From Psychromonas algicola (GTDB taxonomy: Bacteria > Pseudomonadota > Gammaproteobacteria > Enterobacterales > Psychromonadaceae), in NCBI RefSeq assembly GCF_004378355.1, contig NZ_SNUB01000014.1, forward strand, positions 1-64,000: a stretch of DNA of 64,000 bases. The letters run 5' to 3'. Under the pieces are notes generated by a model. That model was not told the DNA's origin. It did not search any database and saw only the letters and a program-made list of their open reading frames with translations. The translations under genes were made by a program, and so were the position numbers. Shown here piece by piece: positions 9,494 through 18,601 of the stretch (position 1 is the first letter of the stretch; each line of letters starts with the position of its first letter).

Positions 9494-11155
9494 ATGTCTG
9501 AACTGGAAACACGCCCAAGTAATTTTATTCGCACTATCATTGAAAACGATCTTGAGAGTGGTAAACATCAGGCGATCCAGACACGTTTTCCTCCTGAGCC
9601 CAATGGTTACCTACATATTGGTCATGCTAAATCTATCTGCTTAAACTTTGGTTTGGCCTTAGATTACCCAAATTCTGCTTGTAACTTGCGTTTTGATGAT
9701 ACCAACCCAGTTAAAGAAGATGCTGACTATGTTGCTGCGATTGAAAAAGATGTCACTTGGTTAGGCTTTAAATGGCAAGGTGATATTCGTTATTCATCAA
9801 ACTACTTTGAACAACTTTTTGATTACGCCGTTGAGTTAATCGAAAACGGTAAAGCTTACGTTTGTGAATTAAATGCAGAACAAACGCGTGAATACCGTGG
9901 CACATTAACTTCGCCAGGTAAAAATAGCCCATTCCGTGATCGTCCAATTGCTGAAAGCTTAGACTTATTCAAACGTATGCGTGCGGGTGAGTTTGAAGAA
10001 GGCACAATGATGTTGCGTGCAAAAATCGATATGGCTTCACCAAACATGAAAATGCGTGATCCTGTGATTTATCGTATTCGTTTTGCACATCATCATCAAA
10101 CTGGCGATAAATGGTGCATCTACCCAATGTACGATTTCACACACTGTATTTCGGATGCCATCGAAGGCGTAACCCACAGTTTATGTACATTAGAATTTGA
10201 AGATCATCGTCCACTTTATGATTGGGTGCTAGCGAATATCACTATTGCTGCTAAACCACGTCAAATAGAGTTCTCACGTTTGAACTTGCAGTACACACTG
10301 ACCTCTAAGCGTAAATTAAATGCATTAATTGAAGACAATATCGTAACAGGTTGGGACGATCCTCGTATGCCAACGATTTCTGGTATGCGTCGTCGTGGTT
10401 ACCCAGCGGCTTCATTACGTGAATTTTCAAAACGTATTGGCGTGACTAAGCAAGAAAATACAGTTGAACTAGCATCGCTTGAAGCGTGTGTTCGTGAAAA
10501 CTTAGAAGCGAATGGCGCACGTGCGATGGCAGTGATCGACCCAATCAAAGTAATCATCACTAACTATGATGAAGATAAAATTGAACAACTAACCGCGCCA
10601 GTTCATCCTAAAGATGAAAGCATGGGAACTCGTACTTTACCTTTCTCTCGTGAACTTTATATCGATAGAGCCGACTTTAGAGAAGAAGGTAACAAGCAAT
10701 ACAAACGTCTTAAATTACATAAAGAAGTACGTTTACGTAATGCTTACGTGATCCGTGCCGATGATTTTAAAACCGACGCTGAAGGTAATATCACAGAAGT
10801 TCATTGTACTTATGATGCAGGTACTTTAGGTAAAAATCCTGAAGATGGACGCAAAGTAAAAGGCGTTATTCATTGGGTAAGTGCTGCTTCTAATAATCAA
10901 GCTGAGTTCCGCATTTACGATCGTCTATTCACGGCTGAAAACCCAGCTGCTGCAGAAGACATTCATAGCGTCATTTATCCTGAATCATTAGTGGTAAAAC
11001 ACGGTTTTGTTGAAAAAGGCTTAGTAGATGCAAAAGCGGAAGTGGCTTACCAATTTGAGCGTGAAGGTTACTTCTGTGCTGATAGTAAAGATTCAACGCC
11101 AGAGAAGTTAGTATTCAACCGCACGGTTGCACTACGCGATTCTTGGGCTGGTTAA
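9494..11155 (+). CDS. glnS: Glutaminyl-tRNA synthetase
   Basis: Class I aminoacyl-tRNA synthetase charging tRNA-Gln. I choose the ATG at 9494 (553 residues, [11 protein letters not shown]), which is preceded by AGAGG and matches the E. coli N-terminus. A frame open to 9458 adds only unconserved residues. The HIGH signature appears as [12 protein letters not shown] near residue 35-45 and the KMSKS-like loop as TSKRKLN. Two C-terminal beta-barrel anticodon-binding domains follow. A terminator stands 24 bases downstream. Confidence 0.97.
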   Translation: MSELETRPSNFIRTIIENDLESGKHQAIQTRFPPEPNGYLHIGHAKSICLNFGLALDYPNSACNLRFDDTNPVKEDADYVAAIEKDVTWLGFKWQGDIRYSSNYFEQLFDYAVELIENGKAYVCELNAEQTREYRGTLTSPGKNSPFRDRPIAESLDLFKRMRAGEFEEGTMMLRAKIDMASPNMKMRDPVIYRIRFAHHHQTGDKWCIYPMYDFTHCISDAIEGVTHSLCTLEFEDHRPLYDWVLANITIAAKPRQIEFSRLNLQYTLTSKRKLNALIEDNIVTGWDDPRMPTISGMRRRGYPAASLREFSKRIGVTKQENTVELASLEACVRENLEANGARAMAVIDPIKVIITNYDEDKIEQLTAPVHPKDESMGTRTLPFSRELYIDRADFREEGNKQYKRLKLHKEVRLRNAYVIRADDFKTDAEGNITEVHCTYDAGTLGKNPEDGRKVKGVIHWVSAASNNQAEFRIYDRLFTAENPAAAEDIHSVIYPESLVVKHGFVEKGLVDAKAEVAYQFEREGYFCADSKDSTPEKLVFNRTVALRDSWAG

Positions 11156-11178
11156 TCGTTAGCTCATTATCAATCGCT

Positions 11179-11206
11179 AAAAGGTCTTCTTATGAAGGCC
11201 TTTTTT
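11179..11206 (+). terminator. Rho-independent terminator of glnS
   Basis: AAAAGG with CTTC pairs to GAAG with CCTTTTTT around a TTAT loop, ending in six T residues. It lies between glnS and the converging exonuclease gene. Confidence 0.85.
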
Positions 11207-11234
11207 ATGCCTGTAAGCTTGTGTTTATTACTCG

Positions 11235-11924
11235 TTAGCGATTTTTAATGAGTAATTGCGCTAATGTAATATCTTCCATTCCTCCCATTTGACTCAATTG
11301 CGCTAGCAAAAGTTCTGCACAAGCTAACGCATCGGTTAATGCATTATGAGCATTATAAATGGGTAAGTTATAACGAGAACGACAAGCGTTTAAGCGAAGA
11401 CTGCCTGTCTTCAACACTTGATGTTGACGAAGCTGACGTTCCTTGTCGATATGCAAGGTATCAATAGCTAACAAAGGTTGTGAATGTATTTGAGTGCTTA
11501 ACAATGCACGTTGTAGGAATTGCAAATCTAGTGGTGCGTGATGCGCGACTAAGACTTTATCTTCACATTGTTTAAATAACCAAAGTAATATTTCCTGAAT
11601 AGATAATGCATGCTTGAGATCGTTATCTAACACACCGTGAATCACTGCGCTTTGACCCACACTACCTTGAATTTTTATTAATTTATATTGTGCTAATTTA
11701 GGTTGAATTTGCGCGTTGATAATAGGAATTATACCAATACTCACCATTTGATTTTTTTTAGGATCTAACCCTGTCATTTCAATATCAAGCGCCAACAGAT
11801 TCACTGTAGAAATAGGTTGATGCAAATGGTCGAGTAAATATTGATAATGCATTCGCGCGCTATCTAACGAACTGTTATTAATTCGCTTTTTTAACTGCCT
11901 TTGCAACCACCATTGTTTAAGCAT
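11235..11924 (-). CDS. DEDDh 3'-5' exonuclease (DnaQ/epsilon-like)
   Basis: A 229-residue exonuclease of the DnaQ superfamily. Exo I is LALDIEMTGLDP (an Asp-x-Glu pair), Exo II is HHAPLDLQFL, and Exo III is the His-x-Ala-x-x-Asp region of AHNALTDALACAELL. It is not the housekeeping epsilon subunit, because it begins with a basic leader (WWLQRQLKKRI) and lacks a clamp-binding tail I recognise. Its start overlaps the stop of the upstream DUF294 gene by one base, so translation is coupled. This exonuclease travels with the symporter/DUF294 genes in many gammaproteobacteria. Its link to solute uptake is unknown. Confidence 0.85.
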   Translation of the reverse strand: MLKQWWLQRQLKKRINNSSLDSARMHYQYLLDHLHQPISTVNLLALDIEMTGLDPKKNQMVSIGIIPIINAQIQPKLAQYKLIKIQGSVGQSAVIHGVLDNDLKHALSIQEILLWLFKQCEDKVLVAHHAPLDLQFLQRALLSTQIHSQPLLAIDTLHIDKERQLRQHQVLKTGSLRLNACRSRYNLPIYNAHNALTDALACAELLLAQLSQMGGMEDITLAQLLIKNR

Positions 11925-13798
11925 TAAAACCGCCTTAAAAATTTTAATCGAATGGTGGATTGGGCTTCATGAATGACTTTAAAAGCATCTTTTAATTGGT
12001 GTCTTGCTAAGGGCGAAAGGTTATCCGGCAAAATGTAATTAGAAACGGTTTGTTGTTTGTTAAATTGTAAACCTTGATTGGTTAAGCGTTTATGAGCAAT
12101 AAACTCCCATGCGTCCAATAAACTCATAGCAATTTCTTTATCTATTTTGTTTTTTGAAATCAAACTTTCAAGGCGTTTGCTAGTGTTTACTTCGGCTACG
12201 CCCGCGGCTAAAGAATAGATTCTCACAATGTCATTAATTAAGGCGTTACCTTTATGTTTTAAGTCGATCCCTTTTACTTCACTGCCATCTCGCTCTATCA
12301 CTAAGCTACGGAAAAACCCCAAAGGTGGCGTTGATTGCAATGCATTTTTGGTCATTGCTGCAATAAAGATATCGTTATTTTTAGTTGTTTTTAAGATGGT
12401 TTCTTGAAGCTGCTCAAACAAATGAAAGTCACCTGAAATAGGGCGAATATCAAAAAAGATAGTGGCATTTAACAAAGCTTTTGGATTTGGTGTGCGCACC
12501 CAACTTGTAAACTGTTGTTGCCATTGTTTTAAGCTTAATTGCCATTGTGGGTTTTGCGCCATGATATTACCGGGGCAGAATGGAAAACCACAGGCATCCA
12601 AGGCATGACAAACATATTCTGATAAAGCTTTAAAATAAGCTTGTTCTGTTTGCTTAGGCTCTCTTTCTAGTACAAGTGCATTATCTTGATCTGAGCCTGC
12701 CATTTGATCTTGCCGACCTTGAGAACCAAAGGCAAGCCAGCAGAATGACATTGGCGCTTCACCTAATTGCATTTGTTTTATGGTGATTAATCGGCGTGTT
12801 AATGAATCGGTGACCGACGTTAAAATACGGCCAATCTCAATCGCTTTTGCATCGCTGCTAATTAAGTTATGTAATAACTCTGGTATTTTTTGACTGACTT
12901 GAATAATTTCTTCTAGGCTGTTTTGACGATCGATTTGTCCAATCAGCAATAGAGGTTGCGAGCTTTGGCTACGAATCAGGTCGGTACTGGTAATAATGCC
13001 GATTGGTTTTTTACCTTGTTGCTCTTGACCTGCTAAATCCACCTTATCCACAACAGGTAAATGGTGGATATTGTTTTCACTCATTTTTAGCATAGCTTCA
13101 AAAATAAGTGCATTAGGCTCGATAGTGAAAGGATTGTCAGTCATCACTTGTTTCACTAATAAATCGCCGTTTAATCCTTTTGCTAAGACACGGTTACGTA
13201 AATCGCGATCCGTTAAAATACCGCATAAAAGTTGATCTTCCATTACCACTAAAGACGACAATCTTTTTTCAGACATTAATAAAGCAGCTTGATGGATAGT
13301 GGCATCGGGATGAATGGTAGTGAGATTTCGACACATAATATGTGTAATGCGAGCAGTATTAATATGTTTATTGGAAATGGAACCCTGATTGCGTAAACGT
13401 TTTGCAAAAGCTTGATTAAAGAAACGATCAAAGGAGTGGCTTTGTGCGCGTAATTGGTCAAACATTGTTGCAGGTAAATGATAAACCAATCCATCTTCGA
13501 GTATATGTACTTGGTTAACCACTTTTTCGCCAGACAACATGCCACTAAAACCAAAGAATTGACCTTCAGCGATGCGATCAATTAATTCACCTTGTTGTGT
13601 TGTAACTTCAAAAGCACCGCTACGTACAATGTAAAGTTGCGCTTGATTGGTATCAACATGCACTAATTGTTGTTGCTTGCCGTAATAAGCAATGGTTAAG
13701 GATTGGCAGCATTGTTTTAGGATTGTTTGATCGAGTGAATCAAAAGGGGGTAATTGACACATAAAATCGAAAATAGGCTGTAATTCACTGTTATCCAT
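11924..13798 (-). CDS. cNMP-binding / CBS / DUF294 nucleotidyltransferase-like signalling protein
   Basis: A 624-residue cytoplasmic regulator-type protein. Domain order: cyclic-nucleotide-binding fold (about 15-130), two CBS repeats (about 160-290, adenosine ligand sensing), a DUF294 nucleotidyltransferase-like domain with FGSQGRQDQMAGSDQDNAL (about 370) and a DUF294 C-terminal helical domain. I set the start at the ATG ending at 13798, which has AAGGA 7 bases upstream. A TTG-started extension to 13831 would run into the symporter terminator. The family resembles the GlnD/GlnE-type nucleotidyltransferase fold, but no substrate is known to me. It sits directly after the symporter genes and may modulate them. 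Confidence 0.87.
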   Translation of the reverse strand: MDNSELQPIFDFMCQLPPFDSLDQTILKQCCQSLTIAYYGKQQQLVHVDTNQAQLYIVRSGAFEVTTQQGELIDRIAEGQFFGFSGMLSGEKVVNQVHILEDGLVYHLPATMFDQLRAQSHSFDRFFNQAFAKRLRNQGSISNKHINTARITHIMCRNLTTIHPDATIHQAALLMSEKRLSSLVVMEDQLLCGILTDRDLRNRVLAKGLNGDLLVKQVMTDNPFTIEPNALIFEAMLKMSENNIHHLPVVDKVDLAGQEQQGKKPIGIITSTDLIRSQSSQPLLLIGQIDRQNSLEEIIQVSQKIPELLHNLISSDAKAIEIGRILTSVTDSLTRRLITIKQMQLGEAPMSFCWLAFGSQGRQDQMAGSDQDNALVLEREPKQTEQAYFKALSEYVCHALDACGFPFCPGNIMAQNPQWQLSLKQWQQQFTSWVRTPNPKALLNATIFFDIRPISGDFHLFEQLQETILKTTKNNDIFIAAMTKNALQSTPPLGFFRSLVIERDGSEVKGIDLKHKGNALINDIVRIYSLAAGVAEVNTSKRLESLISKNKIDKEIAMSLLDAWEFIAHKRLTNQGLQFNKQQTVSNYILPDNLSPLARHQLKDAFKVIHEAQSTIRLKFLRRF

Positions 13799-13831
13799 TT
13801 CTTTGTCCTTTATTGAATCAATAACAAACAA

Positions 13832-13853
13832 AAAAAGCGCCGAAGCGCTTTTT
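13832..13853 (-). terminator. Terminator after the symporter gene (minus strand)
   Basis: A perfect AAAAAGCGC/GCGCTTTTT stem with a TTCG tetraloop on the minus strand and further T residues. It stands between the symporter and the DUF294 gene, so downstream expression would need read-through or its own promoter. Confidence 0.85.
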
Positions 13854-13869
13854 AAAATTAACCATCAAT

Positions 13870-15588
13870 TTAATGGTTAGAGGCTTCGCCTGATCCTTTA
13901 GGGAAACGAATGGCTTCAACCATTTCTTGTACATCTTTTGGCACTTCAGCTGTCATTCTACAAACCAAGATAGCAACAGAGAAGTTAATCACCATACCTA
14001 ACAAACCGATACCTTCTGGTGAAATACCAAATAACCAGTTGTCAGCAATGTTGGCACCTGGATTTACAAATTTGAAGTAAATAATGTAAATCGTAGTAAA
14101 GGCTAAACCTGCAACCATACCTGCAATCGCACCTTCTTTGTTCATCTTCTTAGAGAAGATCCCCATCGTAATTGCTGGGAATAAAGAAGAGGCAGCCAAA
14201 CCAAAGGCTATTGCGACCACGGCGGCTACAAAGCCCGGTGGGTTAATGCCGAAATAACCTGCAATCACAACACCAACAGCGGCGGCTGTTCGCGCATACA
14301 TGAGCTCTTTTTTATCAGAGATATGTGGCATGAGGTTTTTCTTAAGTAAATCATGGGACACAGAGGTTGAGATAACTAATAATAATCCAGCAGAGGTTGA
14401 TAGTGCAGCAGCTAAACCACCGGCAGCAATCAATGCGATAACCCAAGCAGGTAAGTTCGCAATTTCAGGTGTTGCTAATACGATGATATCGCGGTCGATT
14501 TTCATCTCATTAGTTTCGCCATTAGCGTAAGACATTTTGCCATCGCCGTTTTTATCATCCCATTTGATTAAACCTGTTTTTTCCCAACTATTGATCCAGC
14601 TTGGTGCTTCAGCATGTGGAACACCTTGGCCATCGGGACCATTAATGGTTTCAATCATATTTACACGAGAGAAAGCCGCTAGTGCAGGAATCGTTGTGTA
14701 CATGATCGCGATAAATACTAACGCCCAACCTGCTGAACTACGTGCATCTTTAACGCGTGGAACTGTAAAGAAACGTACAATGACATGCGGTAAACCAGCA
14801 GTACCAAACATTAATGCGCCACAAATAAAGAACACATCAATAGTACTTTTTGAACCAATGGTATATTCAGCAAACCCGAGTTGTGTGGAGAGGCCATCTA
14901 GTTTATCAAGTAAGAAAACACCTGAACTATTACCAGCGGCATCTAACAATTCAGAACCAAATCCGATTTGTGGAATAACATGACCAGTCATTAAAATGGA
15001 TAAGAAAATAGCAGGTACCATAAAGGCAAAAATCAAAACACAGTATTGTGCTACTTGTGTATAAGTGATCCCTTTCATTCCACCTAATACCGCGTAGAAG
15101 AAAACCACACACATGCCGATGTAAACACCTGTATCAACATCTACTTCTAAGAAGCGGGAGAATACAACACCCGTACCGCGCATTTGCCCTGCGATATAAG
15201 TAAAGCTCACGAAGATCGCACAAATAACCGCAACAGTACGCGCTGTTTGTGAGTAATAACGATCACCGATAAAATCTGGCACAGTAAATTTACCGAATTT
15301 ACGTAAATAAGGCGCCATTAATAGAGCAAGTAGTACATAACCACCAGTCCAACCCATTAGGTAGACTGAGCCATCGTATCCAACAAATGAAACGATACCT
15401 GCCAATGAGATAAACGAAGCCGCTGACATCCAATCAGCTGCCGTTGCCATACCATTAACTACTGGGTGAACACCGCCACCTGCTACGTAAAATTCTTGAG
15501 TTGAGCCAGCTCGGCTCCATATCGCAATACCAATATACAGGGCAAAAGTGGCCCCTACGATAAGATAAGTTAAAGTTTGAACATCCAT
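13870..15588 (-). CDS. Solute:sodium symporter large subunit (ActP-like, VC_2705 family)
   Basis: An SSS-family inner-membrane carrier of 572 residues with about 13-14 predicted membrane spans. Conserved stretches include GIAIWSRAGSTQEFYVAGGG, NGMATAADWMSAASFI, GQMRGTGVVFSRF and AGGLAAALSTSAGLLLVIS. It is related to acetate permease ActP. The combination with a DUF4212 small subunit defines the VC_2705-type symporters, thought to carry acetate or similar carboxylates. The substrate is not fixed by sequence. An insert around residues 345-365 carries a DKNGDGKMSYANGE stretch that looks like an EF-hand-type calcium loop. AAGGAT precedes the ATG. Start and operon position are clear. Confidence 0.85.
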   Translation of the reverse strand: MDVQTLTYLIVGATFALYIGIAIWSRAGSTQEFYVAGGGVHPVVNGMATAADWMSAASFISLAGIVSFVGYDGSVYLMGWTGGYVLLALLMAPYLRKFGKFTVPDFIGDRYYSQTARTVAVICAIFVSFTYIAGQMRGTGVVFSRFLEVDVDTGVYIGMCVVFFYAVLGGMKGITYTQVAQYCVLIFAFMVPAIFLSILMTGHVIPQIGFGSELLDAAGNSSGVFLLDKLDGLSTQLGFAEYTIGSKSTIDVFFICGALMFGTAGLPHVIVRFFTVPRVKDARSSAGWALVFIAIMYTTIPALAAFSRVNMIETINGPDGQGVPHAEAPSWINSWEKTGLIKWDDKNGDGKMSYANGETNEMKIDRDIIVLATPEIANLPAWVIALIAAGGLAAALSTSAGLLLVISTSVSHDLLKKNLMPHISDKKELMYARTAAAVGVVIAGYFGINPPGFVAAVVAIAFGLAASSLFPAITMGIFSKKMNKEGAIAGMVAGLAFTTIYIIYFKFVNPGANIADNWLFGISPEGIGLLGMVINFSVAILVCRMTAEVPKDVQEMVEAIRFPKGSGEASNH

Positions 15589-15603
15589 TGTTGTAATCCT
15601 TTT

Positions 15604-15867
15604 TTATTCGTCAACACCGTATTTTTGATCAAGTTTGTGTGTTTTTGCTGCGTAAACAAAAATCAACGCCACAAACACATATATCGCACCTTGTTGAGCA
15701 AACCAGAATCCTAGTTTGAATCCCATAAAGGTAAATTCATTTAATACGTCAACTAATAAAATGCCACAGCCGAAGGAAACCGCTGCCCAAATACTTAGTA
15801 GTATGATCACCAGCCTGATATTTTCTTTCCAATATCCATCGGCTTTATCTACATTTTCAAAACTCAT
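15604..15867 (-). CDS. Solute:sodium symporter small subunit (DUF4212)
   Basis: An 87-residue inner-membrane protein with two hydrophobic segments (about residues 18-42 and 50-72). It carries the family stretches YWKENIRL, GILLVDVLN and GFWFAQQGAIYVFV. The DUF4212 family is always found next to an SSS large subunit, here 15 bases downstream. AAGGAG precedes the ATG ending at 15867. It is the first gene of the cassette, so the promoter should lie in the 558-base gap upstream. Confidence 0.9.
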   Translation of the reverse strand: MSFENVDKADGYWKENIRLVIILLSIWAAVSFGCGILLVDVLNEFTFMGFKLGFWFAQQGAIYVFVALIFVYAAKTHKLDQKYGVDE

Positions 15868-16425
15868 TTCATTCTCCTTAATGTGTCAATGAGAAAGTGA
15901 TTGTTGATAAAATGGCATTATTTTTTGTCGTTAAATTAACCGTTAATGAAACAAAAAATAAGCATTCTATTTTTAATCACTTAATAATTATTTATTGAGA
16001 AGTTATTTCCTTATCAAGTAAATACGTTGTTAATACTATGTTAATTATTTTGTTTTGATACAGAGAGAACAGCGCGAGATCATATTTTTCTGATTAAAAA
16101 TTGCGCGGTTTATCACAATGAGAGGGGATAAAATTAAATTTGTAGACACAGATCATATGCTGATTATTTTTTGTAATAATAAAAATGAAGCGGAAAAAGC
16201 AATTGTTGATATTCATTAAAAGGCTATAATATGAATTATTATTCATTATTTGTGATTTAAAATTCAAATCTTAATAAGGATTTTAGTTGTAAATAGTAAT
16301 AACAATCATTAAGTGTATATCTGTTCATCTATATACATAATTGACATAAATAATGTGCTTTAAATATTTTATATTCGCTTACTAATTCTTTATAGTATTA
16401 CCTTTACTCACCACCTGAGATAGAT
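15868..16425. other. Long A/T-rich divergent intergenic region (symporter / cysG)
   Basis: 558 bases with no convincing gene. It must hold promoters for the symporter operon (leftward) and cysG (rightward). A 33-codon frame at 16118-16219 has no ribosome-binding site. I see no recognised operator. Confidence 0.6.
16341..16370 (+). promoter_or_regulatory. Candidate sigma70 promoter of cysG
   Basis: TTGACA at 16341-16346 and TATTTT at 16365-16370 with an 18-base spacer, about 55 bases before the cysG start. A perfect -35 with an ordinary -10. By inspection only. Confidence 0.5.
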
Positions 16426-17844
16426 ATGGATTATTTTCCAATTTTCACCAAAATAAAAGATCGTCATTGCCTTGTTGTTGGCGGTGGAGATATTGCAGTT
16501 CGTAAAGTGCACTTGTTATTAAAAGCCGGTGCAGCAATTACTGTTTGTGCGCCTGAAGTGTGTGAGTCTTTACAACAAAAAGCCGATAATAATCAATTAA
16601 CTATTATTCATGATGTTTTTAAAGATGAATTTATTGAAGACAAATGGTTAGTGATTGCGGCAACTAATCAGCGTGAAATTAACGAACATATTGCGAAACT
16701 AGCAGAGCAAAAACAATTATTAGTGAATGTGGTTGATGAACCAAGCCTATGTACTTTTATTATGCCTTCTATTGTTGACCGTTCTCCTATCGTTGTGGCG
16801 ATTTCAAGTGGCGGCAAAGCACCAGTATTAGCACGCTTGATTCGTGAGCGTTTAGAAACCTTATTACCAATGCATATCGCTCGTTTAGCGAAAATATCAG
16901 GTGAATTTAGACATAGAGTGAAACAAGTGATCACTAAAGAGTCTTTACGTCGTCGCTACTGGGAAAAGTTATTTGGTAATGGCACCCTTGCAAGCCTGTT
17001 ACAAAAAGGGCAAATGCAAAAAGCGCAAGACTTTATGGAAGCGAATTTGACCGAAGAAATCGCGCAAGGTGAAGTGGCTCTGATTGGCGCAGGTCCAGGC
17101 GATCCTTCTTTATTAACGCTAAGAGCGCTACAGCTAATGCAACAAGCCGATATCGTTTTATATGATCGCCTTGTGTCGAAAGAAATATTAGATCTTGTTA
17201 GACGTGATGCTGACTTAATGTCTGTAGGTAAAGCCGCTGGTAATCATGAAGTTGAACAGTCTCGTACTAATCAAATGTTGGTTGAATTTGCTCAACAAGG
17301 CAAAAAAGTAGTGCGTTTAAAAGGTGGTGATTCATTTATCTTTGGTCGTGGTGGCGAAGAATTAGAAGAGCTGGTTGAAGCGGGTGTGGCTTTCCAAGTT
17401 GTACCAGGAATAACAGCGGCTTCTGGTTGTAGTGCTTATGCAGGTATTCCTTTAACGCATCGAGATTATGCTCAGTCCGTGACTTTTGTAACTGGACACA
17501 GAAAAGCCGACGGGCAACCATTAAATTGGAAAGCATTAGCGATTCCGAATCAAACCCTAGTAGTTTACATGGGGCTTTTACGTGCAACGGATATTCAAAG
17601 TAACCTGTTAATTAATGGCCGCGATGCAAATACACCCGTCGCCTTAATTAATAAAGGAACAAGGCACGATCAGCAAGTGATCACAGGTTGTTTATCTGAA
17701 TTATCACAATTAGGTGGTGGGTTAGAAGGTGCAACGTTAATTATAGTTGGCGAAGTAGTAGAGCTTGCTAGTAAATTAGCATGGTTTGAACCGGATAATA
17801 ATCCTAAACCATCAAGAGATCCGTTCTTAGTTAACTTATCGTAA
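16426..17844 (+). CDS. cysG: Siroheme synthase CysG (trifunctional)
   Basis: CysG makes siroheme from uroporphyrinogen III by two methylations, an NAD-dependent oxidation and iron insertion. The N-terminal precorrin-2 dehydrogenase/ferrochelatase domain (about 1-150) has [11 protein letters not shown] as the nucleotide-binding loop. The C-terminal methyltransferase domain (about 215-460) has [35 protein letters not shown] and [21 protein letters not shown]. The length of 472 fits the fused enzyme. Siroheme is the cofactor of the nitrite reductase NirB encoded 7 kb downstream, so this gene supplies the same pathway. Confidence 0.96.
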   Translation: MDYFPIFTKIKDRHCLVVGGGDIAVRKVHLLLKAGAAITVCAPEVCESLQQKADNNQLTIIHDVFKDEFIEDKWLVIAATNQREINEHIAKLAEQKQLLVNVVDEPSLCTFIMPSIVDRSPIVVAISSGGKAPVLARLIRERLETLLPMHIARLAKISGEFRHRVKQVITKESLRRRYWEKLFGNGTLASLLQKGQMQKAQDFMEANLTEEIAQGEVALIGAGPGDPSLLTLRALQLMQQADIVLYDRLVSKEILDLVRRDADLMSVGKAAGNHEVEQSRTNQMLVEFAQQGKKVVRLKGGDSFIFGRGGEELEELVEAGVAFQVVPGITAASGCSAYAGIPLTHRDYAQSVTFVTGHRKADGQPLNWKALAIPNQTLVVYMGLLRATDIQSNLLINGRDANTPVALINKGTRHDQQVITGCLSELSQLGGGLEGATLIIVGEVVELASKLAWFEPDNNPKPSRDPFLVNLS

Positions 17845-17861
17845 CTTTATAACTATTAATA

Positions 17862-17909
17862 AAAAAGGCCGTGATACTGATGCAAATCATTCAGTATCAC
17901 GGCCTTTTT
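17862..17909. terminator. Strong bidirectional terminator between cysG and the DUF3299 gene
   Basis: A perfect 19-base inverted repeat (17862-17880 with 17891-17909) and a 10-base loop. The stem begins with an A run and ends with a T run, so it terminates transcripts from both converging genes. Confidence 0.93.
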
Positions 17910-17930
17910 GTTTGTTGAGATAATTAAATG

Positions 17931-18593
17931 TTAACGCGTTGCGATAAAAGGCTCTACGATTGTGTCTTCCAAGGTGTAAGCCATTTCAATTTTCTTTTGG
18001 CCATCCACTAAATACAAATCTTTTGCCTGTGGAGTAATACGTAATTTACCCGTTACCTTAATTGGCATATAAGGCGAACCAGCTTCAATGGCTTTTTGGG
18101 CTTTCACATAAATGATTTGGTTAGCTGGTGGTACTGGCTTATGCGAACAAGCTCCCATGGTCGGCACCAACAAAAACTCAGTGACTAAACCGTTATCAAA
18201 CTCCAATGCAAGCATAAAACCAGACATTTCAATTTCTCTATTGGCTAATAAATCATTAGTCACTAGAGCCGCTGCTTGGCGTTTTTCAATTAATAACAAA
18301 CGTTGTTCAAATAAATATTCAATATCAACTTTTTCAGCGATCAGTTTTGCCTTAGCGGCAGCGGCTTCTTCTCGCATTGCATCGGTAACTTTATCGGGAG
18401 CAAACTTTTCGATTTCAGAAATACGCCCATAAATCGATAGGTTATAAAGCTGTTCGTCGGAAAGCTCATCAAAGGGATTATGGAAAGGTGCCATTTTCCC
18501 TTCTAAATCTTGCCAAGTAATCTTAAATGCGTCTACGGCTTGTGCCGTAGAGATAAAGCTTAATAATAAAGTGATAAAGAATATTTTCTTCAC
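17931..18593 (-). CDS. DUF3299 periplasmic protein of a zinc-type ABC transporter locus
   Basis: A 220-residue secreted protein. Residues 1-19 form a Sec signal peptide ending Ala-Gln-Ala. The C-terminal half carries the DUF3299 signature PTMGACSHKPVPPANQIIYV, with Cys and His that could bind metal. A helical middle (about 70-115) is rich in Ala, Glu and Lys. It is the last gene of a minus-strand operon, 8 bases after the ABC permease. DUF3299 proteins commonly accompany LolD/MacB-like ABC transporters, and in Vibrio a similar set is the Zur-regulated Zrg zinc uptake system (from memory). The role here is inferred. Confidence 0.78.
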   Translation of the reverse strand: MKKIFFITLLLSFISTAQAVDAFKITWQDLEGKMAPFHNPFDELSDEQLYNLSIYGRISEIEKFAPDKVTDAMREEAAAAKAKLIAEKVDIEYLFEQRLLLIEKRQAAALVTNDLLANREIEMSGFMLALEFDNGLVTEFLLVPTMGACSHKPVPPANQIIYVKAQKAIEAGSPYMPIKVTGKLRITPQAKDLYLVDGQKKIEMAYTLEDTIVEPFIATR

Positions 18594-18601
18594 ATCTATT
18601 C

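Noticed and set aside
14537-14983. 148-codon plus-strand frame inside the symporter gene
   Set aside because: Antisense shadow of a membrane protein gene with clear family motifs on the other strand.
16118-16219. 33-codon frame in the long gap before cysG
   Set aside because: No ribosome-binding site, a stop shortly upstream, no family likeness; A/T-rich DNA gives such frames by chance.
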